This document shows, piece after piece, positions 44,178-53,355 of a DNA stretch of 64,000 nt. The position numbers were made by a program, and so were the translations under genes. A model generated the notes under the pieces. That model ran no database searches. It had not been told where the DNA came from and saw nothing but the letters and a program-made list of their open reading frames with translations. Source of the DNA: an uncultured Flavobacteriales bacterium (GTDB lineage: Bacteria > Bacteroidota > Bacteroidia > Flavobacteriales > Crocinitomicaceae). Position 1 is the first letter of the stretch, and each line of letters starts with the position of its first letter. The stretch is taken from contig CAMLHZ010000009.1 in assembly GCA_946480085.1 (NCBI GenBank), positions 81,922 through 145,921 on the forward strand, given 5' to 3'.

Positions 44178-45524
44178 ATGAAACAATTTGTTCTCAGTCT
44201 TTTATTCATTATTCCCATTGGCCTTTCCTTTGGTCAAACCGAATTGACTATAAAGCAAATTGCAGATTCCATTGCCATCCACAATTATGTAGCTCCTTAT
44301 CCAGATGGCTTTCTGTTTGGCGAAACAAATCAGTATAGATTGTTCCTGAAACTAAAGCAAAAAGCAACTACAGAAGAATTAGTTGCACTCACAGATGATC
44401 CACGTCCAATTGTCCGTGTTCATGCTATAAAAAGTTTAAACGACAGGAAATACAGCGGAACATTTGAACTTTCGCTAAAGCATATTCATGATACTGCAAC
44501 CGTTTCAGAGCCAGGAATGCATAGATCAACTAAGCGTTTTGTTGGTGACTATTTTTGCGTAACCCGAAACATGTCGCAAACCGAAGCTCATAAACTCGAT
44601 AGCATAATCTTTTTTAGCGATAATCATTTACAGCGAATCAACAACCTATTTGATGAGCTTCCTATTGAAGAAAAATATCATGCACGTTTGAAAGAACTGG
44701 CTGTAAAAAACGATTTTGCGGTTGTTACGTTAGCAAAATTCCAGAAAGAGGAAGATATCGACTTTATTGCATCAAAAATTTTAGATGACTCCTACTTCAC
44801 TCTAGATGCCATTGAAAACTTTCCTGCGGAACCGTTTAAGAAAATACTCCTTGCACTGCGGGAAGAAGGAAAAAGTTGCTATGGGATGGAACTTGCGGTT
44901 GCGGTTTTTAAGGATGAATTTTCTGTTGATTTTTTCAATCACCTTTTAAGTGATACTACTAGAAGTAAGCATGCTAAAAAAGAAGATGCTCGCTACATTT
45001 TTGAAGCTATTCAAAAGTATCATGATCCCGTATTCAATGATTTGTATTTCAGACTTTGGGAAGAGAACAACAAGATTGATAGAACTACTTTTAGTTATTT
45101 GAAAACAGTCAATCCGGTTTGTGCTTTGGAACTTACAAAGGCTACCCTGGGAAAACCTGATGAATATGGATTTCATTCGCTTCTATTAGCTCCATTACTT
45201 GATTTCCTTGCCGAACACGATTCTATGGCTGTCAAAGAACTGATTATCTTCCATATCAAAAAGGGACATTATGACAATCTTGCTCCGTTTACTGAAAAGG
45301 CAAATGAATATCACGATCCTGAAATAATAAACGCCTTATTCAATCAGCTGGGAAAAGCCAAAAATGCTTATGTTTATCTTCCTGTTGTAGAATGTATTTT
45401 ACGCTATAACAATCAGGAATACAATGAACAATTGTTGTCCACCATTCGTAACAATACAGAGATTAACGATTGGGGCTTGGAAAAAGTAGACAAAATTTTA
45501 GCAGAATACGGATTGAAAAGATGA
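44178..45524 (+). CDS. exported HEAT-repeat-like protein, function unknown
   Basis: 448 residues. The signal peptide ends near IGLSFGQ (about residue 20). An N-terminal helical repeat segment includes TDDPRPIVRVHAIKSLND, a typical HEAT-like motif, and further helical repeats follow to the C-terminus (for example NNQEYNEQLLSTIRNN). Such scaffolds bind proteins or peptides. The partner is unknown. The GNAT gene starts within its stop codon. Confidence 0.65.
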   Translation: MKQFVLSLLFIIPIGLSFGQTELTIKQIADSIAIHNYVAPYPDGFLFGETNQYRLFLKLKQKATTEELVALTDDPRPIVRVHAIKSLNDRKYSGTFELSLKHIHDTATVSEPGMHRSTKRFVGDYFCVTRNMSQTEAHKLDSIIFFSDNHLQRINNLFDELPIEEKYHARLKELAVKNDFAVVTLAKFQKEEDIDFIASKILDDSYFTLDAIENFPAEPFKKILLALREEGKSCYGMELAVAVFKDEFSVDFFNHLLSDTTRSKHAKKEDARYIFEAIQKYHDPVFNDLYFRLWEENNKIDRTTFSYLKTVNPVCALELTKATLGKPDEYGFHSLLLAPLLDFLAEHDSMAVKELIIFHIKKGHYDNLAPFTEKANEYHDPEIINALFNQLGKAKNAYVYLPVVECILRYNNQEYNEQLLSTIRNNTEINDWGLEKVDKILAEYGLKR

Positions 45525-45991
45525 TTTCGACCATAAGAAAATATCAAAGTTCAGATCATGAAGCGTGTATGGAAGCATTCAAAACCAATGTTCCGAAGTA
45601 TTTTACTATCGGAGAGGTTGGCGATTTTGAGCGTTTCCTGAATAAACTGGAAGATCCTGCACAGGAAAACAATCCTCCTTTCTACGTTCTGGAATTGGAT
45701 GAAAAACTCATTGGCTGTGGAGGTTTTGGTGAACGAACAGACAACGACAATATTTCCTTCATCTGGGGATTGGTGCACAACGATTATCACAAAAAAGGAT
45801 TTGGTGAACAACTGCTTGTTTTTCGTTTAGGAGAAATTAAACTGCAGTTTCCAGATAGAACAATTGTTCTTGATACAACCCAATATTCCGCACCATTTTT
45901 CGAGAAATACGGTTTTGAAACTGTAAAAATTACAGAGAATGGCTACGCAGAAGGAATGCACCGGTATGATATGGTTTACATTGCGAATTGA
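45521..45991 (+). CDS. GNAT family N-acetyltransferase
   Basis: 156 residues from the ATG at 45521, which overlaps the previous stop (ATGA); a longer frame to 45470 lies within the preceding gene. The acetyl-CoA loop corresponds to VHNDYHKKGFGEQLL (Q/R-x-x-G-x-G/A variant), and TTQYSAPFFEKYGFE is the usual GNAT C-terminal motif. The acceptor substrate is unknown. Confidence 0.87.
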   Translation: MISTIRKYQSSDHEACMEAFKTNVPKYFTIGEVGDFERFLNKLEDPAQENNPPFYVLELDEKLIGCGGFGERTDNDNISFIWGLVHNDYHKKGFGEQLLVFRLGEIKLQFPDRTIVLDTTQYSAPFFEKYGFETVKITENGYAEGMHRYDMVYIAN

Positions 45992-45992
45992 T

Positions 45993-46480
45993 TTCCCGCA
46001 GACAAGCTCAGAAGAAAACAGATAAATTATTGAACTTGATTTACATAAAGTGAATAAATGAAACTAGATCTGAATCAGATAACAATACAAGTGAAGGATG
46101 TAGAAAAATCAATTGAATTCTATGAAAAATTGGGATTGAGATTGATTGTGAAGTCGATACCAAAATACGCACGTTTTGAATGTTTGGCTGGTGAAACAAC
46201 GTTCTCACTTCATCATACAGATTTAGATCTTCCTGCGAGTTCTACATGGTTGTATTTCGAAACAGAAACGCTGGACGAAGATGTAAAACGATTACAGTCG
46301 GTTGGAATAGAAATGGAAGAACTTCCGGTAGACCAAGATTGGCTTTGGCGTGAGGTAAGATTAAAAGATCCGGATGGTCATACGATCATTCTCTATTTCG
46401 CTGGAAAAAATCGGAAAAATCCGCCCTGGAGAATCACATCATAATCTCCCGCAGATGAGCACAGAGGAATAAATTTAGAG
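45993..46480. repeat. CCGCAGA...AGC.CAGA direct repeat around the VOC gene
   Basis: TTCCCGCAGACAAGCTCAGA (about 45993-46012) and CTCCCGCAGATGAGCACAGA (about 46446-46465) flank the VOC gene on both sides, about 453 bp apart. Short related phrases are common in Bacteroidota spacers. This could be a dispersed repeat or a trace of insertion of the VOC gene. Confidence 0.4.
46058..46444 (+). CDS. VOC (glyoxalase/bleomycin-resistance-like) superfamily protein
   Basis: 128 residues, one complete paired beta-alpha-beta-beta-beta fold. It opens LNQITIQVKDVEKSIEFYEK, has FSLHHTDLDLP in the middle, and ends LKDPDGHTIILYFA, a typical metal-site strand. The substrate is unknown. It could be a detoxification protein or a small dioxygenase-fold enzyme. 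Confidence 0.87.
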   Translation: MKLDLNQITIQVKDVEKSIEFYEKLGLRLIVKSIPKYARFECLAGETTFSLHHTDLDLPASSTWLYFETETLDEDVKRLQSVGIEMEELPVDQDWLWREVRLKDPDGHTIILYFAGKNRKNPPWRITS

Positions 46481-46516
46481 CAATAAACTATGTATCTATG
46501 TGAATCAGCTATGTGA

Positions 46517-46999
46517 CTATGTGTTTTTAGTCACCAAACACACCGCATAAGCCTTTACCGCTTCACCAGCCCCAAACGAATCTACTTTTTCATGTGTTGT
46601 TGCTTTGATGGAAACTCTGTCGACTTCTACTTCTAACAGCTCGGCTAAAATCGTTTGCATTTCAGGAATGTGCGGATTCACTTTCGGTTTTTCAAGAATG
46701 ACTGTAGCATCAATGTTCATCACTCCAAATCCTTTCTCTTTGATCAGCTCCATTACATTCTTCAATAGAATCTTGGAATCAATTCCTTTGTATTTCGGAT
46801 CGGTATCCGAGAAATGAAAACCAATATCACGAAGATTTAAAGCACCAAGTAAAGCATCGCAAATGGCATGAATAAGAACGTCAGCATCCGAATGTCCAAC
46901 GGCCCCAAATGAAGAAGGGAGTTTTAAACCTCCCATCCAAAATTCGCGACCTTCCTCCAAACGGTGAACGTCGACACCAAAACCAATGCGTATATCCAT
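46517..46999 (-). CDS. ispF: 2-C-methyl-D-erythritol 2,4-cyclodiphosphate synthase
   Basis: 160 residues. Forms the cyclodiphosphate in the MEP isoprenoid pathway. The Zn site is present: GVDVHRLEEG (Asp/His) and GHSDADVLIHAICDALLGAL with the third His. DIGFHFSDTDPKYKGIDS and ATTHEKVDSFGAGEAV complete the signature. Its start touches the porV stop on the same strand (1-nt overlap), so it is likely the last gene of the porV unit. Confidence 0.96.
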   Translation of the reverse strand: MDIRIGFGVDVHRLEEGREFWMGGLKLPSSFGAVGHSDADVLIHAICDALLGALNLRDIGFHFSDTDPKYKGIDSKILLKNVMELIKEKGFGVMNIDATVILEKPKVNPHIPEMQTILAELLEVEVDRVSIKATTHEKVDSFGAGEAVKAYAVCLVTKNT

Positions 47000-48267
47000 T
47001 ACTGAGGTTTATCTTCTCCTCCGCTTACTTTCTCTCCAATTTTGAAACGCAAAGTAAAGCGAACTGTATTTGCTAACGGATTGTCTCTCTTTAAAGAAGC
47101 CAAATAAGAAATATCGATTCCGAAAATGTTGTATTGGAAAGAAATTCCTGTTGTAAAGAATTTACGATCTCCTTTGTTGCTGCTTTCGTAAAAGAAACCT
47201 CCACGAAGTGCGAATACATTTGCATACCAATATTCAAATCCAGTAGCAATGTTGATCTCTGTCAATTCTTCTTTGAAACGTGTACCTTTTACAACCTGGT
47301 AAGTACCATCAGCGTTTTCGATGTAATTTCCATTCTCATCTGTTGCTAATTTCCCTGGGGCATCATAAAACGATTGAACCAAACCTGAAATCACACCAAC
47401 GTCATTGTTTCTACCTGAAGCAATAAAATATTCATTGTCATCACCCAGTAAACGAATTGGTGGTGTTGGTACCAATAACTTTTGGAACTCAATGGTATAT
47501 GTAAACTTGTTGTATGCGTCAATTTCTGCGGTGTAAGCATTCGCTATCTTCAAATTCATTGGTAAGAAATCTCTTCTTGCCAATTCAGAATAAGCAATCT
47601 TATTTCCTACGTTATTGATTGTTGCACCAAATGCATAAACCCCGTTAGAATTAAACCAGTTGATATCTTCGTTTCTATAAGCAAACGAGATATCAGATGC
47701 TCCTGCAACTCCAGCTTTCGTTGAAGCTCCATTTACAGTCATTCCTCCCGTTAAGTTAGAGTATGCAAATTTTCCATTTACCCCAATCGACATACGATCA
47801 GACAATTTAAAAGCATATCCACCAGCAATTTCGAATTCGCTTGGCTTATCTTCACGCAACACCTGAGCAGTTTCAGATGTGTATGTGATTTCACCTAAAC
47901 TAAAATATCTCAAAGCTCCAGTTACAGCCATTCTTTTATTCAGCCTCTTGTAACCAGATAAGTAAGACAAACTGATATCGTTAGTCAATTTTCTCAACCA
48001 AGGTGTGTAACTAATGCTAATTTCAGCATCATCTTCTGCAAAGTTCAACATTGCTGTATTCCAGAAAATAGATGTAGAATTTGCACTCATCGCTGTTCCG
48101 CAATCACCCATCGCACCACCGCGAGATTCTGGCACAATTGCAAGAAAAGGCATTGAGGTTGTAATAGTATTTAACTGAAGAGCATTCACTTTTTCGTTAT
48201 CCTGGAACTGAGCCAGAGAAATCATCGGTACAAAAAGGAATAATCCTAAAAAAAGCTGTTTGAACAT
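46999..48267 (-). CDS. porV: T9SS outer-membrane protein PorV
   Basis: About 422 residues from the ATG at 48267 (MFKQLFLGLFLF, then signal cleavage after SLAQ). An in-frame ATG at 48294 is disfavoured because it lies inside the -7 box. The beta-barrel has the PorV hallmark MPFLAIVPESRGGAMGDCG and FWNTAMLNFAEDD. PorV is a shuttle that brings T9SS cargo to the PorU sortase and attachment complex. It lies directly downstream of porU on the same strand. Confidence 0.94.
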   Translation of the reverse strand: MFKQLFLGLFLFVPMISLAQFQDNEKVNALQLNTITTSMPFLAIVPESRGGAMGDCGTAMSANSTSIFWNTAMLNFAEDDAEISISYTPWLRKLTNDISLSYLSGYKRLNKRMAVTGALRYFSLGEITYTSETAQVLREDKPSEFEIAGGYAFKLSDRMSIGVNGKFAYSNLTGGMTVNGASTKAGVAGASDISFAYRNEDINWFNSNGVYAFGATINNVGNKIAYSELARRDFLPMNLKIANAYTAEIDAYNKFTYTIEFQKLLVPTPPIRLLGDDNEYFIASGRNNDVGVISGLVQSFYDAPGKLATDENGNYIENADGTYQVVKGTRFKEELTEINIATGFEYWYANVFALRGGFFYESSNKGDRKFFTTGISFQYNIFGIDISYLASLKRDNPLANTVRFTLRFKIGEKVSGGEDKPQ

Positions 48268-48291
48268 GAAGTTATATGAAATTGTTCGTGA

Positions 48292-48299
48292 CAAAAATA
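48292..48299 (-). promoter_or_regulatory. Bacteroidota -7 box for porV
   Basis: TATTTTTG read on the minus strand, ending about 24 nt before the ATG at 48267. It suggests porV-ispF can be transcribed apart from porU, and it decides the porV start. Confidence 0.5.
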
Positions 48300-48325
48300 C
48301 GCTTAAATTAACTTTTTATTGTGCA

Positions 48326-51300
48326 TTACTTCAAAAGAAACAATTTTTCTGTCTTGCTAGCTACTTCACCAGTTGCCAATTCAACAGTTACTCGATATAC
48401 ATAAACTCCTTTTGCCAAAGGATCACCGTACTCGTCTTTTCCATCCCATGAAATTCCTTCAACGCGGAATCCGGCTGTTGGAACATTTTCATTAATGGTT
48501 TTAACAAGCTTACCGGTAACTGTATAAATCTGAATCTGTGTTTCTAAATTCGTACATGATTGATTATGCTCGAAGAAAAAGGTTGTATTTGTTGTGAAAG
48601 GATTTGGGTAATTCAACACATGACTCAATTCCACATTTTCTTCTTCGCGCACTTCGAAATCAATTCTTGCCGTACTTGAATTGTTGTTCGAATCCCAAAT
48701 TTTGACTTCCATATAATGCTTACCAGGTTCAAGAGCACTAACGTTGTACTTGATCTTGCCCGACTTATAGCTATCCAAATCACCAACATAATAATCGTTC
48801 AGCACAATTGGATTTGAAGTTTCACCGTCAATGATGGCCAATAGATCGTGACCAATCCCGTTTCCTACAGTATTGATCCCAAACTCATCACTGGTTTCTA
48901 CCACCAATAATGGAGTTGTACTTGTGATTCCACCGTTAACAAAGTTCTTATCGTTCATATACAACTCTACTTCCGGACCTACATTATCAACCGGAGCAGA
49001 GGTATTGATTCCTCCAACATAAAAATTGGTATCCAGTCCGTTGGCATCCGTTGAAGCTGTTGCACCATATAAACTGATCTTTCCTTTTCCGTAAGCGTAA
49101 ACAATATCTTTCGGAACAAAGAAGTTAAAGTTGAATTGTCCATTGGTTACAGTTGCCTGACCTTTATAAATGGCATTGCGCTGTGTTAAATAAGGAATAA
49201 CCGGTGAACCAGAATCGTTTCCTAAAGTTTGTGTTTGCTTTGGTTTATCAAAAACCGTGGGTGTTAAAACACCATTCATTGTATTCAAAACATTTCCGTT
49301 ATAATCTTCAAAGTGTCCTGCAATACTTGCAATAGAAAGTGCTCTAATCGTATCCATTTCAATGGAAGGATCAAGATGATTGATAGAATCAACCACAATT
49401 TTATAACGAGGCAGAGCGATTTTCAGCTCAGGATCACCAAGAAGCATAAAACTTCGTCTATTGTCACCTGTTCCGGAGTTGTTTTTAGTTTGACGCATGA
49501 TCTCACCAAAAGTCAGTGGCTCAAAATTCGCATCTCTACTAAATACATGTTCGTAAAAAGCTTCCACCGTGTTTGTGTTAACGGTAAACGTTACGCTTCT
49601 TGTAGTAGTCATCAACGCGATTGCACCACCTGTTGGATTCAGTTGAACCCATTCTCCCGCAGAAACTCTTGATGGGTCATCAAAACGTGTAAACTCGCAG
49701 GTTGCAGTTACAAAACAATTCAATTTATTTATATTTTGCCAGCTCTGAATTTGAGGAATGGTAATGATGCGTTCTTCGGCAGCACCTACTTCACCACCAT
49801 GACCAATGTAGTTCACCAATAAACTTCCGCGTTCCACACGATTGGTAATGGCATTGAATACTTCGGGATATCTTGCCCCACCCGCAGAAGAAACCTGCTG
49901 GTAAGCGTCAGAATAGATCTTGTCGACATTCATTTCCGGATTCAATCCATAAACTTCATCTGACACAGGTTCAGCATCCGTATTTACAAAGTATCCACCT
50001 TCTTCATCGTCGGTAACCAGAACGTAGTTGTTTCGCCAATCGCCAAAAGTCACTCCGGTTTCACCCATACAGCATTCGTTAGCCGAACCGCTGAACAATT
50101 GAGAACCATTTTTCATGTAGTGTTCAATCTTATCAACCTGCTCCTTCGCAATTGCTGTTGAAGAAACTAAAATCCGTCCGACACTTATTTGCATTAAATC
50201 ACTTCCATTCATTGAGGCATTATCCCCCAGAATTCCAAAATAATCATCACAAACCATTGCTGCAATGTGGTTTTCCGAATTCGCAAATTGATACGTCACC
50301 ACATAGTTGTTGTTTCCTGAAAGTCTATTCTTAGGGTCATATGTTCCATCACCAAAAAGCAACAAACTTTGAGGTTGAAGGTTAACATCTCCTGCTGCTC
50401 TGTCGTAGAACATTTTCATGAATCGCTTAATTGCAGTAGCATCCTGCATTCCAGAAGAAAACTCGTTAAACACTTCTTCAGTGGTAACAACCACAACGTC
50501 TAAACCATTCGCCTGATGAAGAGCCGCCAATCTGTTCGCTTGTGTCAAAAAGTTTTTGTGCGTTAATATCACATAATCCACTTGGGGAAGCGCATGCAGG
50601 TTTTGATTTGGAACTAAGCCTATAGCCGTTGGAACCAATAAACCGCTATTTCTAAAAGCAAAAAACTCACGCAGTGTATCAGTAGCCTGTATAAAGGTCA
50701 ATTCACCATTCGAGAAACTTGTAGCAATAACCGAAGGATTTGTAACATTCGAAATTTCCCAGATAGAATAATCGCTGGTCACATTCGTCAAGGTAAACTG
50801 ACTAACATTTCCAACACCAACGGAACTAAGGTCCTCAAAACGCATTTGCCCACCCATCATTGCCAAATTGCGTCGACAATTCAGCTCTACGTAATCCAAA
50901 TAACCTTTTACTGAGGCATTCACACGACTGAAGACAAAGTTAAACGCAACAGATGCAGAAACTGGTGTAAATGTAAATGCAGAAGAATTCCTTGCATAGT
51001 CGTCACCACCAGAAGATAAATTGAGCGTACTGACTAAAGACGAATTATAATAAACTTTGAAATTATTCAAGCTCGAACTTCCATTATTCGCAACGGCATA
51101 ACGAACCGTAGCTGTTGCTGATGAAATATTGGGAACATTAAAACTGAATGACTGTGACAATTGCGCATCGAAAAGTTCTCCATACCATCTTTGTCCACCT
51201 TTCACCAGGTTTGTATTCTCCAACTCATGAATCGCGTAATACGAATAGGAATTAACATTTTGATTGACAGGACTATCATTGTTGACCAAAGTTGAAATTC

Positions 51301-52177
51301 TCAAAGGTGGATCTGTAGCCTCTATATGAATGAAGTAAACCGATTCTTCAGAATATAAATGCTGCTTTCTACTAAACAACCCTCCACTCAAGTCCCAACG
51401 ATTTGGTCCCGCAGCATAGAACATAACATAGTCTGCATCATCAAAAGTACCATCTGATTCACCAACCACAGTAATTGAATTCTTTTTCAGATCATCAACA
51501 ACTGCAGCTGCATTTGATTCATTCATTAAACCAAATGAATTCCCGTATACATTAATGTGTTGAGGATTCAAAGTAGCAACATCAATTCCTAATGACTGCA
51601 AGAAAGCTTTATCCATTTTGTAAACACCATCCTGACTCACTGATATTTTATACCATGTTCCGTCGGATAGCACTGAATTGGCAGCATATCCTTTTTCTTT
51701 ACCTCTTGAAAATGCTCCTACATAAAGAATGTCAAAGTCGAAACCCAGAATTCGTCTTAGCTGACCGTTCTCTTTAAAGTAGGGAACACATGAAGACTGC
51801 ACCTGAATTCCTTTTTTATCTTCTGCCTGAGACGTTTTGATATCCGGGAAATCCGGAACCTCAAGATGATCTATTTGTATAAGACTAATATCTTCAGCAT
51901 GAGCAGGTTCAGAAATAACGTTAGAAATGGTCAATTCATAAACACCATCCTTCAAGTTAAATTGTTTCGAAAAAAGAGGCAACCCATCCTGATAAATTGC
52001 GTTATGTAGGTTTGGGACATTTCGAACCGCTCCATTGTCGTTTATTGTCAGTGCTGGCAGCCATCCAATAACCACTTTTTCCTTTTGCGCTTTCGCATCA
52101 AGGGATACAAGCAAAGTTAAAATCAGTACTACACTGATTTTTAAATTTCTAACTAAAATTGAAATATTCGTGTTCAT
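48326..52177 (-). CDS. porU: T9SS sortase PorU (peptidase C25 family)
   Basis: 1283 residues with a signal peptide (SVVLILTLLVSLDAKAQ). The C25 gingipain-like domain covers about 530-900. The catalytic pair is visible as His793 in NYIGHGGEVG and Cys827 in TATCEFTRFD. The C-terminus is a FlgD/T9SS sorting-type domain (LNYPNPFTTNTTFF) kept by PorU itself for surface location. PorU removes cargo C-terminal domains and attaches cargo to A-LPS by transpeptidation. It is divergent from the PorP/SprF-type gene, gldJ and murF. Confidence 0.95.
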   Translation of the reverse strand: MNTNISILVRNLKISVVLILTLLVSLDAKAQKEKVVIGWLPALTINDNGAVRNVPNLHNAIYQDGLPLFSKQFNLKDGVYELTISNVISEPAHAEDISLIQIDHLEVPDFPDIKTSQAEDKKGIQVQSSCVPYFKENGQLRRILGFDFDILYVGAFSRGKEKGYAANSVLSDGTWYKISVSQDGVYKMDKAFLQSLGIDVATLNPQHINVYGNSFGLMNESNAAAVVDDLKKNSITVVGESDGTFDDADYVMFYAAGPNRWDLSGGLFSRKQHLYSEESVYFIHIEATDPPLRISTLVNNDSPVNQNVNSYSYYAIHELENTNLVKGGQRWYGELFDAQLSQSFSFNVPNISSATATVRYAVANNGSSSLNNFKVYYNSSLVSTLNLSSGGDDYARNSSAFTFTPVSASVAFNFVFSRVNASVKGYLDYVELNCRRNLAMMGGQMRFEDLSSVGVGNVSQFTLTNVTSDYSIWEISNVTNPSVIATSFSNGELTFIQATDTLREFFAFRNSGLLVPTAIGLVPNQNLHALPQVDYVILTHKNFLTQANRLAALHQANGLDVVVVTTEEVFNEFSSGMQDATAIKRFMKMFYDRAAGDVNLQPQSLLLFGDGTYDPKNRLSGNNNYVVTYQFANSENHIAAMVCDDYFGILGDNASMNGSDLMQISVGRILVSSTAIAKEQVDKIEHYMKNGSQLFSGSANECCMGETGVTFGDWRNNYVLVTDDEEGGYFVNTDAEPVSDEVYGLNPEMNVDKIYSDAYQQVSSAGGARYPEVFNAITNRVERGSLLVNYIGHGGEVGAAEERIITIPQIQSWQNINKLNCFVTATCEFTRFDDPSRVSAGEWVQLNPTGGAIALMTTTRSVTFTVNTNTVEAFYEHVFSRDANFEPLTFGEIMRQTKNNSGTGDNRRSFMLLGDPELKIALPRYKIVVDSINHLDPSIEMDTIRALSIASIAGHFEDYNGNVLNTMNGVLTPTVFDKPKQTQTLGNDSGSPVIPYLTQRNAIYKGQATVTNGQFNFNFFVPKDIVYAYGKGKISLYGATASTDANGLDTNFYVGGINTSAPVDNVGPEVELYMNDKNFVNGGITSTTPLLVVETSDEFGINTVGNGIGHDLLAIIDGETSNPIVLNDYYVGDLDSYKSGKIKYNVSALEPGKHYMEVKIWDSNNNSSTARIDFEVREEENVELSHVLNYPNPFTTNTTFFFEHNQSCTNLETQIQIYTVTGKLVKTINENVPTAGFRVEGISWDGKDEYGDPLAKGVYVYRVTVELATGEVASKTEKLFLLK

Positions 52178-52232
52178 CCGACAAATTTCTAAAACATTTG
52201 AAATGTTCTATCAAACGCCGTGAATGTTTTTT

Positions 52233-52240
52233 TATTTTTG
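52233..52240 (+). promoter_or_regulatory. possible -7 box for the PorP/SprF-type gene
   Basis: TATTTTTG fits TAnnTTTG in the divergent spacer with porU. The 5' leader would be about 80 nt. The -33 element is unclear. Confidence 0.35.
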
Positions 52241-52324
52241 TGATATGGAAATTTTCGTGTAACCAAACCGTTATTTATTCGTAACATTGAATCACGAAGA
52301 GTTCAGCTTCAATTTTGAGCGCAC

Positions 52325-53293
52325 ATGAAGAATTTAAAATTACTCTATTTAACCGCTGTAATGTTGATTACTTTGCAGGCTAATGCACAAGACCCAACAT
52401 TCACGCAGTTCTATGCAAATCCGCTTTATTTGAATCCTGCATTTGCAGGTTCGAACGGTTGTCCCCGTTTCGCTATGAATTACAGAAACGAGTGGCCTTC
52501 TCTATCGGGTAACTACGTGACGTATAGCGCGTCATACGATCAATACTTCAGAAATATTTCTGGTGGTTTTGGTGTTTTAGCAACACATGATCAACAAGGA
52601 ACAGGAACGATCAATACATCTATGCTTGGATTGGTTTATTCTTACCATTTAAGAGTTTCTAGTAAATTTTCAATGTTATTTGGAGCACGTGCTGCATGGT
52701 TCCAAAAATTCCTGGATTGGGATAAGTTGACTTTCGGTGATATGATCGATGGTCGAAGAGGATTTGTTTTAACAACGAAAGATGAAGTTCGAGGAACTGG
52801 TAGAAGAGGTTTCTTTGACGCATCTGCCGGAATGGTTGGTTATTCAAAGCATTTCTTCTTTGGTTTTGCGGCTCATCACTTAAATAAACCTAACGAATCT
52901 ATTATCGTTGGTAATTCGCCGCTTCCAATGCGTTTCACTGGACACATGGGAGCTGAAATTCCATTAGGTACACAATCAAAGTATACCAACACTACTTCGA
53001 TTATGCCAAATATTATCTATCAATACCAACAAGGTTTTCAGGAATTAAACATCGGTACATATATTAAGTACGGTTCGTTTAACGCTGGAGCTTGGTTCCG
53101 TAATAGAGATGCGTTTATTTTATCAATTGGAATTAATACTGGAACATTCAAAATTGGATACAGCTATGATGTTACAGTTTCAAGACTAAACAACGGAGTT
53201 TCTGGTGGTTCGCATGAAGTTTCTATAGGAATTCTTCCAAAATGTCGTCCATCAATTAGAACATTCCGTACAATTTCTTGTCCGTCGTTTTAA
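52325..53293 (+). CDS. PorP/SprF family type IX secretion membrane protein
   Basis: 322 residues. Signal peptide to ITLQANAQ, then the family opening DPTFTQFYANPLYLNPAFAG and a 14-strand-like outer-membrane barrel. Family members anchor partner cargo (as SprF does for SprB) or take part in T9SS assembly (PorP). Its place between porU and gldJ favours a T9SS role. Which paralogue it is cannot be settled without a tree. Confidence 0.9.
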   Translation: MKNLKLLYLTAVMLITLQANAQDPTFTQFYANPLYLNPAFAGSNGCPRFAMNYRNEWPSLSGNYVTYSASYDQYFRNISGGFGVLATHDQQGTGTINTSMLGLVYSYHLRVSSKFSMLFGARAAWFQKFLDWDKLTFGDMIDGRRGFVLTTKDEVRGTGRRGFFDASAGMVGYSKHFFFGFAAHHLNKPNESIIVGNSPLPMRFTGHMGAEIPLGTQSKYTNTTSIMPNIIYQYQQGFQELNIGTYIKYGSFNAGAWFRNRDAFILSIGINTGTFKIGYSYDVTVSRLNNGVSGGSHEVSIGILPKCRPSIRTFRTISCPSF

Positions 53294-53333
53294 CTTTTTT
53301 TGTAACCTGTTAATGATTATCCGTTTATAAGCT

Positions 53334-53341
53334 TAACTTTG
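53334..53341 (+). promoter_or_regulatory. Bacteroidota -7 box for gldJ
   Basis: TAACTTTG fits TAnnTTTG, 14 nt before the gldJ ATG at 53356. The -33 element is unclear. Confidence 0.5.
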
Positions 53342-53355
53342 GTCATTCAAAAAAA

